Shown piece after piece: positions 40,989 through 51,279 of a DNA stretch of 64,000 nucleotides; position 1 is the first letter of the stretch; the number at the start of each line of letters is the position of its first letter. The position numbers were made by a program, and so were the translations under genes. The stretch comes from Diplonema papillatum (lineage: Eukaryota; Euglenozoa; Diplonemea; Diplonemida; Diplonemidae): NCBI GenBank assembly GCA_030068145.1, contig JAPJBO010000816.1, positions 1 to 64,000 of the forward strand, written 5' to 3'. Under the pieces are notes generated by a model, which ran no database searches, was not told where the DNA came from, and saw only the letters and a program-made list of their open reading frames with translations.

Positions 40989-43900
40989 CAGGAAGGGGTA
41001 CCGGCCGGGGGATGAAGACATTGCCGAGGAGGGTCTGTGTCACGGCGGGCACTGCGACCGACGGGTCGGGGGCAGCGAACAGCAGGCAGCTACGGCTCAG
41101 AAAGGCCATCCACCGGATGGAACGCATCTGCAGCTACCTCGCGCAACGTCGCGGGCCGGAAGCTGTTCCACATGAGGTATCCCTCTGCTGGCAGAACTGC
41201 AAGCGGCTGGCACAAGCGTGCATGGTGGGCGACCAAGGCGCAGGGGGGTTTCCGGATCATGAGAAGGCGAAACAGCTGCTCACAGCGTTGCGGGAGGAGA
41301 CGAGTAGGCTCGGGAGAGAAGGATCTGCGGCCAGGTTTACGAAGTACCGAGACAAGCTGAACGAGAGGGCGGACGCGAGCAGACGATGTCTAGCGACCGT
41401 CTGCGCCGGTCGCGCTGAGCCATCGGGAATGTTGCGCACCGGAGCGAAGATGACTGCAAATGTGGACGAGATGGACGAGGTGTTGCACACTGCGTGGGAC
41501 GCTATCCTGCGAAAGTACAAGGACCGGCCAGAGCCGGAGTACGGTCCGTTTCGGGATCGGTTCCGGAACGATCACGGGGGAGGAGCTGCGGACTCTGCTA
41601 AGGAAGAAGCGAAGAGAAGCGCGTCAGGCGTGGATGGCTGGCGCATGGCTGAACTGCGGAATGAGTTGCCGCTTCCCCTGCTGAATGCGCTAGCGGATGT
41701 CATGAACCTGGTCGAAGTGACTGGGGTTTGGCCGGCGAGCATGACGTGTCGATGGTGCCGAAGGATGAGAGCCAAAACCCGTTGCACACGAGGCCAATAA
41801 CCGTCACGTCCGCTGTGTACCGCCTATGGGCGTGCCGCAGGCTTGCGGACATAGTCCTGTGGCAGGAGAAGTGGATCGAAGAAGGACAGAAGGGCTTTCG
41901 ACCGGGTCACCGTATCGAGGACGTCCTGATGGAGATAGGGCTCGAGATGGAGGACGCCTTGCTAGATGGAGAGCCGCTCTACGGGGTGGCGCTGGACTTC
42001 CGGAAATGTTTCGACATGGTCCCGCGAGAGATAGTGCTGCGCCTGGCCGGTGACTTAGGGTTGCACAATCGGGTTCTCAAGCCGCTGAGGGCGATCTACA
42101 GACTGCTCGCGAGACGCTTCAAGCTGCCTCTAGGGGTGGGCAGGGAGTTTAGTGTGACCAATGGTATCCTTCAAGGGTGCCCTGTGTCCGTCATCCTCAT
42201 CAATGCCCTGCTGTCGGTAGTGATGAAGGCGGTCAAGAAAGAAGCGGAGGCAGACGATGCCACGCTGCTATCCAGGCTGTCGGAGGCCGCCCTGCAAAAG
42301 GGGGTGGACGTAGTAGACGAGTTCTGCACGCTCACCGGAATGGAGCTAAACCTCCAGAAAACGGTCGCGTTCTCGACGAGACGTAGGCATCAGTCGACGC
42401 TCAGACTCCGCAGCGTGGATGCGCTGCTGCGGTTTGGCAAATCTGTCACGTGCCTGGGGGTCCTAGTCTCGACGGCGAAGAATAGGACAGAAAGGTCCGA
42501 CTCGGAGAGGGTGGAGAAGGCGGCTGCCCTGGCGGAAGGCCTCCGCCATGCGCCGTTCCGGTACGAGAAGCGGGTCCGAATTGTACAGTCGAATGTGCTA
42601 CCGGCGGCGCTGTCAGGCTGCTCTTTCGCGCCGGTGTCGAAGGTGGCAATGAAACGGCTGACGACGTCGGTGATGGGACTGATCTGGGGTGGGTCCAACC
42701 CAAAGCGCGCGAGGGAGATGGTCCTAAATTTTCAGGAGAAGGGCCACCTGACGGACCCCAGTACATGCCTAGCATATAGGGTGACGACGGCGTTCTACGC
42801 GGCGTGCGAGAGGTTGCCACGACTTCTGCCTCTGATGGAGAGCATCCGGGGAAGGTACGCCGAGGGGGACCTACCCCTGGGGCCAGTTGGACTGGCGATG
42901 AGGAGCATGGAGGAGTGTGGACACGTATGGGGACCAGGGCCCCTGTCTCGCACGCTGAGGAATGGTGCAATATTTGACCCGATAGCCTCGACACCCTCGA
43001 AGAGGGGGCATGAGGTGAGGGCGGATTTGAGGGCGAAGACGTGGTCCCGTCTAGTAGCGAGGCGGCCGGGATTTGAGGGTGTGCAGAGAGCTGACCTGGA
43101 GCGGACGAACTCCTTCTGGAGGATGCGAGAATGTCCCGCGCACACCGCGAGGCTTATACGTGTAGCGTTGGCGGGAGGAGTGAACACGGCTGAGTTCACG
43201 TCGCGGATGAGGCAGGCCGGAGCTGAGCCGCAGGCGCCCAGCTGCAAGCACTGTGGAAGCGGCGATACCGAGGACGAGAAACACGTATTTTGGGACTGCG
43301 GAGCGTACTCGCACATACGGCGACGAGAGGCACATGCCGGGCTGATGGCGGCCAACCGCGCCGACTGGCCCAGATGCACGCTGGAACACGGAGTGGTAGT
43401 ACCCGAGAATGCCCACTTCTCAAGGCGGCTCCAGGAGATGATGGCTGAAATCCTAGCGGAACGGGCAGGGCTCGAAGCACGAGGCTGGGTAGCCAGGAAC
43501 CCCACGACCCCCTGGTCGAGAGCGGATGCGATGCCTGCCAAGAAGCTCGACCACCCCTTTGCGCGGATTGCCCCGGCATGGGCGTGGGAGCGGAACAAGG
43601 CCTGGGGACTACCGACGTTTTATGCGTTGGTAGCGTGGCTATCAGACATGGAGTGGACCGAGAACGGGCAGGCGTCAATGCTAGAGCTTGCGATCGACTT
43701 TGAACTCTTTTCAGGCCTCAGCATACCGCTGCACGAGAATGCACCGAAGGGGGTGAGGGAGCGAGGAAACGTCCTGCGCTGCATGATCAGCGCGTTGGAC
43801 AAGCTGGCGACACAGCAAGGGCTGGGGAGTTGCGAGAGAGGCGAGAGAGTATGCCCGACGACGTCGCTGTCGTTCATGGGCATCGCGGGGATATCGGGGG

Positions 43901-44836
43901 TGCGGCCCAGGCCCCGCTTTCGCGAGGCACACACGGGGACGATCCTCGAAGAGCAGGTGAAGGGAAGCGATGTAGGGACGCAGTGCCCGACGTACCCGGA
44001 CTGGACGGCCGAGAGAGCGGCGAGGTGGGCCCTGCCTGTCCCACCAAAGCTGCACCCCGACCCCGTGCATATGCCGGGTGTCGGAGTAGAGAAAGCACTC
44101 GTCACCTGCGCGACCCACCACAAGGGGAAGTGTGAGGCGTGCCGAGCACTCGTCCGAAGGGACGTACCCACGGTAGAGATGTGCTGTCGGCACCATCACC
44201 ACGCTGACGATGGGCAGCCGATCGCCGTGTGCGTGGAGCACAGCACGACGAAGTGCGGCGAGTGCAAGACGGCGGCGGCGTGCTGCCGCAGCGGGGCCGC
44301 CGCCGGCCCACCACCAACCCAACGAACCGAACGCCCCGGCAACCCCCGGACACAGCAAAAAGAAGAAGAGACCCCTCTCACCCACTCAGGTGGGCGTACA
44401 ACGAGAAACGCCGGCAGGAAAGCGCGCGGCGCAGGCGCCGCCCGCCGTAGCGAAGCAGAAGACGGCGACGACCGGACGGGCAGCCAAGAGGCCGCCACCA
44501 ACGCCAGGGACCGGCGAACGACCAGCGTTGAAAAAGAGGGTGCTCGGCACCCCGAAGGAGGGCCCGATCGCCGGCCGCAAGCGGAAGAAGGCGAAGGCGA
44601 CCACACCCGAGTCAGGGGTGCAACGAAGAAAGAGGAAGGCCCTTAAAGCAAACAGCTACCAGAAACGTTCGACGTCCCCAAGCACTCCAGTGCCCTCGAG
44701 AGTGAAAAACGTGCAAGCCTGTCCGCACCTGTGCCCCTCCACGCAATCTCCAGAACCGCAAGAAAGCCCAGCGCCCCTGGCGCCACAAGTACTCGACCTT
44801 GACGACGCAATGACAGGTGACGACGTCGTAAAGTAA
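40989..44836 (+). pseudogene. LINE ORF2 part: reverse transcriptase, CCHC finger, Cys/His cluster, tail
   Basis: After about 240 residues of linker come RT motifs: RPITVTSAVYRLW, QKGFRPGHRIEDVL, YGVALDFRKCFDMVP (motif A Asp), GILQGCPVSVILINALLS (motif B) and ADDATLLSRL (motif C). Only about 20 residues separate B from C, where LINE RTs usually have 35-40, and the Tyr before ADD is absent, so a piece is missing here. Then the thumb, a CCHC finger (CKHCGSGDTEDEKHVFWDC), a Cys/His cluster shorter than that in U1, and a Lys-rich tail ending DDAMTGDDVVK. The frame changes near 41090, 41745 and 44285. No RNase H domain is seen. Confidence 0.88.
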
Positions 44837-44852
44837 CCTTGAGCGGCGACAC

Positions 44853-44977
44853 AGTGCATGTTGTACTTAAAAGAACTCGTGTGCATGCTAATCCATGTGG
44901 TTCATGTACTTAAAAGAACTCAATGCTTAACGGCTTATCACGTGGGCGGCCCTGAGATTACCCCCTCAGGTGACACC
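44853..44977 (+). other. LINE tails and right structured end of unit U4
   Basis: A shortened tail (GTGCATGTTGTACTTAAAAGAACTC) is followed by a complete one ending AATGCTTAAC, then ATCACGTGGGCGGC, the hairpin CCTGAG / CTCAGG and TGACACC. Confidence 0.7.
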
Positions 44978-45059
44978 ACTTTATCTTTTGCCATACTGCA
45001 ACTCTCTTAACGAGGTTGGCAGAGAGACTCAGTATACTAAGTACGTGCGCTCGGCTAAG

Positions 45060-45640
45060 GCCGGCGCGTGGCGAGACTGGAGGCAGCAGTTAAAGTTCGG
45101 GGAACAGTAAAGTTCGGGCGAAGCTAAGTTCGGGCAATGCTGGGAAGCTAAGTTCGAGTGATGCTTAGTTCGGGCGTTGCTAAGCGCTCAGGCTGCGCTG
45201 GTACTAAAAAACAGTTCGGGCACGAAGCGAAGTTCGGCCAGGGTGTAAAGTCCGGGTGAAGCCAAGGTCGGTGCTCGTACCCGGGGGGACACCCCCCCCG
45301 GACCCCCCCCGACCCACCGAGTGCGGGAAAAGTTTGGCGCTGGTACCCGGTGGGCGCCCCCCCCCCGCCCCCCGGCGAAGCAAAAGTTCGGGCGGAGCTA
45401 AGTTCGGTGAAGCTCAGTTCGAACGATAATGAGTTCGAGTGATCCTAAGTTCGGATGGAGCTAAGTTCTGGTGAAGCAAAGTTCGGGCGCAGCTGAGTTC
45501 GGGCGAAGCAACGCTCGGGCGAAGTTAAGTTCTGGCGAAGCAAAGTTCGGGCGATGCTAAATTCTGGTACGGGCGCAGCTGAGTTCGGACGAAGCAAAGT
45601 TCGCACGAAGCTGAGTTCTGGTGAAGCAAAGTTCGGTTCT
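45060..45640. repeat. Degenerate ~17-bp tandem repeat AAGTTCGGGCGAAGCTA
   Basis: Dozens of diverged units of about 15-20 bp (AAGTTCGGGCGAAGC and AGCTAAGTTCGGGTGA variants), interrupted by C- and G-rich tracts at 45280-45375. No gene. Confidence 0.75.
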
Positions 45641-45807
45641 CGTAGCAAGTTTGGCCTGTGATGGCAAGCTCGGCCGCCCGACTCCGTTTCCCGGGGTGAC
45701 CCAAATACCGCGAGATACTGAGAAACTCCGCCAAAAACGCAATTTTCGGGCACATTTGACCCCGAAACGCAACAAACCTCGAAAACAATCTTCGACCGGA
45801 AAAATGT

Positions 45808-45878
45808 CATGGGCGGGGTTCGAACCCGGACTCACCGGCCTGAAGGCCGGCGCCCGGTCACTCTGCCACCCGCATACC
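45808..45878 (-). tRNA. tRNA-like sequence (possible tRNA gene relic or SINE head)
   Basis: On the minus strand TGGCAGAGTGA fits an A box at 10 of 11 positions, and GGTTCGAACCC fits a B box exactly, with normal spacing. The T-loop TTCGAAC is standard. The central stem, however, is the even palindrome CCGGCC-TTCA-GGCCGG, which does not leave a seven-base anticodon loop, and the acceptor strands pair poorly. So the pol III promoter elements are clear but a working tRNA is doubtful. No isotype is assigned. Confidence 0.45.
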
Positions 45879-46030
45879 TTCTGCGAGGAAAAAAAAGCTT
45901 GCCCGGCTCTTTCCAAAAACATTACACTTTTTTCATGAAGAAAAGCCGGGTTGGCTCGAATAGAGGCTATTCACATTGCATGTTCATAGGACCTCCAGTC
46001 TCGAAAAATACTCTGCACACATCATTTCTT

Positions 46031-46141
46031 GTAGAAGCACCTGCTTAAGCGTTCAACACAAAAAGACCCACTTTTGTAGTTATATTGTTTTCTCCCCCTC
46101 TATAGCGTCGAAATGAGCACAAGGCAGTCCCTTGAGTATTT
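46031..46141 (+). mobile_element. SINE-like element A (internally deleted copy)
   Basis: GTAGAAGCACCTGCTT is joined directly to AAGCGTTCAACACAAAAAGACCC and the usual 3' end CCTTGAGTATTT, so about 100 bp of the middle is missing. It lies just upstream of the gene starting at 46211. Confidence 0.65.
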
Positions 46142-46210
46142 TTGTGTATCCACACCACCTCTACGCTGAGCAACCCAAATGCCGTCACAGGCAGAAGACA
46201 AAGGGGGATA

Positions 46211-47885
46211 ATGGCCCTCCCGCTCACGATCGAGCTGCAAGGCCGGGACACGAACGAAGTCCGCTACGGCTGCTTCCCCTGTCGGAGGCTGTACGCGTCG
46301 CAGCTCCTCCTTGAGAAGCACCGATGCACAGACGAGTGGTGGTGGGAGCGTCCTGCACGGAAGCCGCCCTTCCACATTGTGCACACGAAGCACACCGCGG
46401 ACGCTGCCGTCGTTGAGCCGCTGATGCGTCCTTCCGGCCCGGGAACCCACGAGCTTCCCCCGGCCCCGCAGCAGTCCGTTGCCGTTGACATACCGCAAAC
46501 GCCGGTCGTACCGCAGGGTCCGCAAACGACCGCCGCCCACGCCCATCCTGCCGCGCACGAGCAACCGTCCTACAGTCCAACAACGGTGGTTTCACATCAC
46601 GAGCAGCCGTCTCACAGTCCAACAACGGTGGTTTCGCATCACGAGCAGCCATCGTACAGTCCAGCAACGGTTGCGGCGCAGGCCGTTTCACATAAAGAGC
46701 AGCCATCTTACAGTTCGACACCGGTGGTTTCACATCACGAGCAGCCATCTTGCAGTCTAACAACGGTTGCGGCGCAGGCCGTTTCACATCACGAGCAGTC
46801 ACCGCAAGCTACGGCCGCGCAACCTGCGTTCGACCACGGGCCACTTGACTCCGCACCCGCCCCTTCCGCGAGCACACCAACGCCGCCCTTCCCCGACACC
46901 CCATCGACAGTCTCCAACGTCGCTAACCCCACCCAAAGCCCGGCCGGCAGTCCAACACCGCCCGCCACATCCCACCCGCCAGACTCGAACTTCAACAGCG
47001 CGGACTCGACGCCGCAAGATGCAGTCGAGCTGGACGAGGACGAGCGGGCCCTCGCCGAGTTGCAGGCGCAGCTGGAAGAAAAGAAGAGGATCGTCGCGCA
47101 GAAGAAGGAGCGGCTGGCCGAAGAAGAGCGACGGAAAGCCGGAGCCGCGAAAGAGGCGGCGGCCCGTGCGCAGGAAGAGGCGCGCATAGCGGAGGAACAG
47201 GCAGAGCTGTGCCAGCGGGAGGCAGAACGGTTGCAAAGGCAGCGAGAGGAGGAGGCGGCCCGGCTGCAGGAGCATCAGTTGCAGCGACAGCAAGAGGAGG
47301 AGGCTCGGCTGCAAGAGCATCAGTTGCAGCGACAGCAAGAGGAGGAGGCTCGGCTTCGACAGGAGCAGCAACAGTTGCAAAAGCAGCTGGAGGAGGAACA
47401 GCTGCAGAAGCAGCGAGAGGAGGAGGTTCGGCTTCAACAACAGCAGATGCAGCGAGAGGAGGAGGCTCGGCTTCAGCAGCAGCAGCAGTTGCAGATGCAG
47501 CGAGAGGAGGAGGACCGAGCGCAGCAGTTACTGAGACAGCAAAAAGAGGAAGAGGCTCGGCTGCAGCATCAGCAACAACTCCTGGAACAACAGTACCAAC
47601 AACAACAATACCAACACCAACAACAACAACAACAACAACAGCAACAGCAGCAACAACAACAACAACAGCAACAACAACAACAACAGCAACAACAACAACA
47701 ACAACGTGAACAGCAAGAACAGCAGCAGCAGCAGCAGCTGCGGGATCCAGCACCTGTACAAGCACCTGCACAAACACCCCCACCAGCACTGTCCACAGTG
47801 TTGCAAGGATCGAACGTCATCCGGCGATTCTGGGCGCCCGGCGAGAGGCCAATCAGCACGGTTCTCGACCGACACATCACCCAAG
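46211..47885 (+). CDS. Zinc-finger, Gln/Glu-rich coiled-coil protein, exon 1
   Basis: Starts at the ATG of MALPLTIELQGRD. A C2HC-type finger lies at residues about 20-40 (CFPCRRLYASQLLLEKHRC). Residues about 115-205 carry seven or so copies of a 14-residue repeat around HHEQPSYSPTTVVS. From about residue 275 it is a long charged coiled coil rich in RQQEEEARLQ words, then a poly-Gln tract (CAA/CAG) and QAPAQTPPP. The exon ends at a GTATTC donor in phase 1. The phase and the sense of the next exon (48249) match. Read-through of the donor would add 28 residues and stop at 47971. Function unknown; the build suggests a structural or RNA-granule protein. Confidence 0.75.
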
Positions 47886-48248
47886 GTATTCCGCTGCCGC
47901 CTTTTTACTTCTGTGTGACGTGCGCGGTGCAACCCCCACTTGGCGACCGTCGAGTTTGCACTTATTCTTGATGGAACGTACAAAAGGGTTTCCATCTTTT
48001 CTCGAGAGCTCTGACGGCACGATCTTTGTTTTTTTTGTCTGCAGCGTATAGAGCCTGACAGGTGAGCAGCGCTGCGCGTGCCTTCATTGTGAAGATTACT
48101 GCTGCGGCCATCTGGGTGGCAGCTGTATCAGGTCAAGTGGCGAGAACCGAGGCCCGTGTGATGGCTGAGTGCACAGCTCATTCGGGACAAAGCGAAGAAG
48201 ATAACCTCACCTTCTGAAAAGCTCAGCATATCTTCCCTCATCAACTAG
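47886..48248 (+). other. Intron of the zinc-finger/coiled-coil gene
   Basis: Runs from GTATTC to AACTAG. A Cys-rich reading (RCACLHCEDYCCGHLGGSCI) at about 48070-48140 after CTGACAGGTGAGC could be a small exon in another frame, but no phase-compatible junctions were found. Confidence 0.45.
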
Positions 48249-48457
48249 GTTATGCGACGCTCGGGCGGCACTTTGCCCACCCACCTACCGGCGAGGGAAC
48301 GCTCTGCATCCTGACGCACAAGGAGTCTGTGAAGTGCTCGTGCAGCATTCTGCAGGCCTTGGCATCCATTCAAGAACCTGTTGAGTTCTGGGAGCTGGAA
48401 CACGGCGTTCCCCGCCACTTGCGTCCGGAGCCAGGCGAGTATGATAAGCTTGAGTTG
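48249..48457 (+). CDS. Zinc-finger/coiled-coil protein, exon 2
   Basis: Two bases complete the Gly codon split at 47885; the frame then reads YATLGRHFAHPPTGEGTLCI ... CSCSILQALASIQEPVEFWE ... PEPGEYDKLEL up to a GTATGC donor. The sequence is compact and globular, unlike exon 1, and could be a C-terminal domain. Family not recognised. Confidence 0.6.
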
Positions 48458-48611
48458 GTATGCGAGCTTTCTTTTGTCATCGTCGTATCCGAATCGCAGA
48501 TCTTAGATGTGAAATGTATCCGACATTAAACACTTGTACAAGGTTAATATCTTCGTGTCGATAGTGACAAACCAGAATCACTGCCTGACCCTTTTTTGAA
48601 TCTTGCACCAG

Positions 48612-48906
48612 CAGACGAACTCTCAGTATACCCAGTGAAGAAGAGGATGTTTATGTCGTAGTGCGGAAACGGCGTGCGAAGGGTGAGCGCCTTGAAATAT
48701 TGACGAACTTGTCTGACGTGCCACGCCCAAGCTTGCTCCAACCGCTGCACCTTGCGCCGACCTCCGCTGGCCGGCGGCAGCCCAATCTTGAAGTGATAGT
48801 GCCGATGCATGCACTGCGGCTGTGTGCGCTCGGATCGGCGGGGCTGCTTGGAGTCTCTCGTGTGCTCGTAAGATATAGCTCCGTTCTTCTCGGGGTTGAA
48901 CCCTGA
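48612..48906 (+). CDS. Possible terminal exon, unknown protein
   Basis: A plus frame reads SIPSEEEDVYVVVRKRRAKG ... LEILTNLSDVPRPSLLQPLH ... VLLGVEP and stops at 48904-48906. All AG acceptors at its start are phase 2 (or 1), while exon 48249-48457 ends in phase 0, so a missing small exon or a different gene must be assumed. The DNA at its start is similar to 22580-22700. Confidence 0.35.
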
Positions 48907-49332
48907 CGTAGAATCCTGGTTCTAAGTGGGCCACTTCTGGTAAGCAGGACTGGCGACGCGGATTGAACCGAGAGCTGACTTAAGGTGTCCGAGTGATCGC
49001 TCATCAGATCCACAAAGGGTGTCGGTTCATCTTGACAGCCATGGAAGTCCGATAATGAGTGTGTAACAACTCACCTGCCGAATGCACCGGTCCCGAAAAC
49101 AGATGATGCTCAAGCGAACCCGTGCGCAGTCCATAGTCACACATTGCTACTGATCCCGCGGCAAACGTGCGCCGGAGACAAACGGGAAAAAAAGACCGAA
49201 GCACGACACGACGCGTGCAAAAGGTAGTCACCAGGGACTTGAACGGGCCACGGGCCTACGGCTCAAGTGACACACTGATTTCCCAAACCTGAGCACCAAA
49301 GCGTGGCAAGCCTGTCTACCCCTGGGACACGA

Positions 49333-49647
49333 ATGCAACAACTCAAACAGATCGACAGCGCAAATTGCGAGACTAAAACCGCGCTTCTGCACAAGACCGC
49401 CGAGTACCAGAAGCTGTCGGGCGTGAAGTTGATCAGCGGAGACGTGTCGTACACGCACCGCTCCCTGACGCCCTTCGCTTTTACAGCAGCGGGCGAAGGC
49501 CGGCTGCACGACCTCGGCATCGCGCCCAAGGAGCAGCGCGTAGCGGCGGCGGTCAACGCCGCCGCCACTGCCATCGGCCCGGCCGACAACCGGCATGCCG
49601 TTGAGCTGAAGAAGACACTCCAGGCCTTCTCACAGCCTCCATCGTAG
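49333..49647 (+). CDS. Hypothetical protein or terminal exon
   Basis: From ATG 49333 the frame reads MQQLKQIDSANCETKTALLH ... KLSGVKLISGDVSYTHRSLT ... ELKKTLQAFSQPPS, 104 residues. GC-rich third positions support coding, and the alternation of a short helix, a PFAFTAAGEG-like strand pair and a C-terminal helix looks like a small folded domain. It may be a complete short gene or the last exon of the gene upstream. No family assigned. Confidence 0.45.
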   Translation: MQQLKQIDSANCETKTALLHKTAEYQKLSGVKLISGDVSYTHRSLTPFAFTAAGEGRLHDLGIAPKEQRVAAAVNAAATAIGPADNRHAVELKKTLQAFSQPPS

Positions 49648-49759
49648 AGCCGAGGTGAAGGGGACGGTCTTAGCATCTTCGCAAGTCCGAATACCTCAAG
49701 CGCGTTCTCAGCATGTTTCTCGACCCAGGAGCTATCGTTCTCGGGTCGGGCTCGGGCGG

Positions 49760-50800
49760 CGACCATTGGTCGACAACTCGTTTTACAGTGGTGGAAGACC
49801 ACTCGTTTTACAGCAGTCGCCCACTGGCCAAACAGTGGTCGACAGCTCGTTTTACAGTGGCGGAAGACCACTTACAACAGCAGTCGCCCATCGGCCAGAC
49901 AGAGGTCGACAGCTCGTTTTACAGTGGTGGAAGACCACTCATTTTACAGCAGTCGCCCACTGGCCAAACAGTGGTCGACAGCTCGTTTTGTGGTGGAAGA
50001 CCATTCATTTTACAGCAGTCGCCCACTGGTGAGACAGTGGTCGACAGCTCGTTTTACAGTGGTGGAAGAAACAGCAGTCGCCCACTGGCCAGACAGTGGT
50101 CGACAGCTCGTTTTACAGTGGCGGAAGACCACTTACAACAGCAGTCGCCCATCGGCCAGACAGTGGTCGACAGCTCGTTTTACAGTGGTGGAAGAAACAG
50201 CAGTCGCCCACTGGCCAGACAGTGGTCGACAGCTCGTTTTACAGTGGCGGAAGACCACTTACAACAGCAGTCGCCCATCGGCCAGACAGTGGTCGACAGC
50301 TCGTTTTACAGTGGTGGAAGACCACTCGTTTTACAGCAGTCGCCCATCGGCCAGACAATGGTTGACAACTCGTTTTCCAGTGGTGGAAGACCACTCATTT
50401 TACAGCAGTCGCCCATTGGCCAGACAGTGGTCGACAGCTCGTTTTCCAGTGGTGGAAGACCACTCGTTTTACAGCAGTCGCCCATCGGCCAGACAATGGT
50501 TGACAACTCGTTTTCCAGTGGTGGAAGACCATTCATTTTACAGCAGTCGCCCATCGGTCAGACAGTGGTTGACAGCTCGTTTTCCAGTGGTGGAAGACCA
50601 CTCGTTTTGCAGCAGTCGCCCATTGGCCAGACAGTGGTCGACCACGTTTTGCAGTGGTCGCTCATTGGCGACCACTCGTTTTACAGTAGTCGCCCATTGG
50701 CTAGACAGGGGAAGATCGCTCGTTTGACAGTGGTCGCCCGTTAGCCAGACAGTGGTCGACAACTCGTTTTTCAGTGGTCGCCCATTGGAACACCACTCGT
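49760..50800. repeat. ~69-bp satellite with a GTCGAC word per unit
   Basis: About 15 units of 57-69 bp with GGTCGACAGCTCGTTTTACA, GTGGTGGAAGACCACTCGTT and CAGCAGTCGCCCATCGGCCA. Subunits share CTCGTTTTACAG, so shorter periods show within the unit. Frames stay open on both strands without being genes. A stray piece lies at 60378-60404. Confidence 0.9.
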
Positions 50801-51279
50801 TCTACATCGGCGTATGTCGGACTTTTTTTTTTGGGCCGGCCCGCGGCAAACGGTGATGAGGGTGGAAATTGGCCCCTCAGGGATTTCAGCGTGCAACACT
50901 TGGGTTGTTTGTTTCAGCGCGGTCGCCAAGCTCCGTGCCGCATGCACCCACCCGCCTTCTTGGCGGATCTTGTTTTCCACTGAATTGTTCATGTAAGAAG
51001 CGGCGGTAGCACCTTGGGGCCTTGCCAGCCCTTGTGTTCTCGCCTTCGGCAATGGTAAGCACGCCCTGCTTTCCAACTCGCATGGTTGCGATGCGCCAGC
51101 CGTAGGATCTCTAGAGGAACGAAAAAACGAGGGGGAAAACACGCGCCCATCATTCGTAGTTCAAACAACCGCCGTTCCGGAGAGAAAGCCCCTACCTCCT
51201 AGAAAGAACCAACCACCCTGCGGGTCGGCTGGTCTGACCCAAGCGGGTACAGACCTCCATTCTATTCCCGTTGCGCTCT
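50801..51279. other. Interval without a gene
   Basis: No supported coding frame and no strong repeat. Confidence 0.45.

Larger units (their letters stand above)
36517..44977 (+). mobile_element. LINE unit U4, nested complex, with both ends
   Basis: Left end GGTGTCACGGGAAAAGCCGG then CAGCCGCTGCTTAAC. Then an ORF2 C-terminal fragment with tail (to 37146), then directly a long body with 2A peptide and endonuclease (37148-38370), a 2.6-kb satellite block (38371-40988), the reverse transcriptase part (40989-44836), two tail pieces (44853-44931), GGGCGGC, a hairpin (CCTGAG / CTCAGG) and TGACACC at 44971-44977. The body is the most complete ORF2 here, but several frame changes and the insertion mean it is not a working copy. 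Confidence 0.8.

Noticed and set aside
45808-45878. Selenocysteine or UGA-decoding tRNA (TTCA in the central loop)
   Set aside because: The loop would have four or an even number of bases because the stem is a perfect even palindrome; no long variable arm and poor acceptor pairing.
49713-50744. 343-codon plus frame over the 69-bp satellite
   Set aside because: Explained by the repeat; units of 57, 66 and 69 bp all keep the frame.
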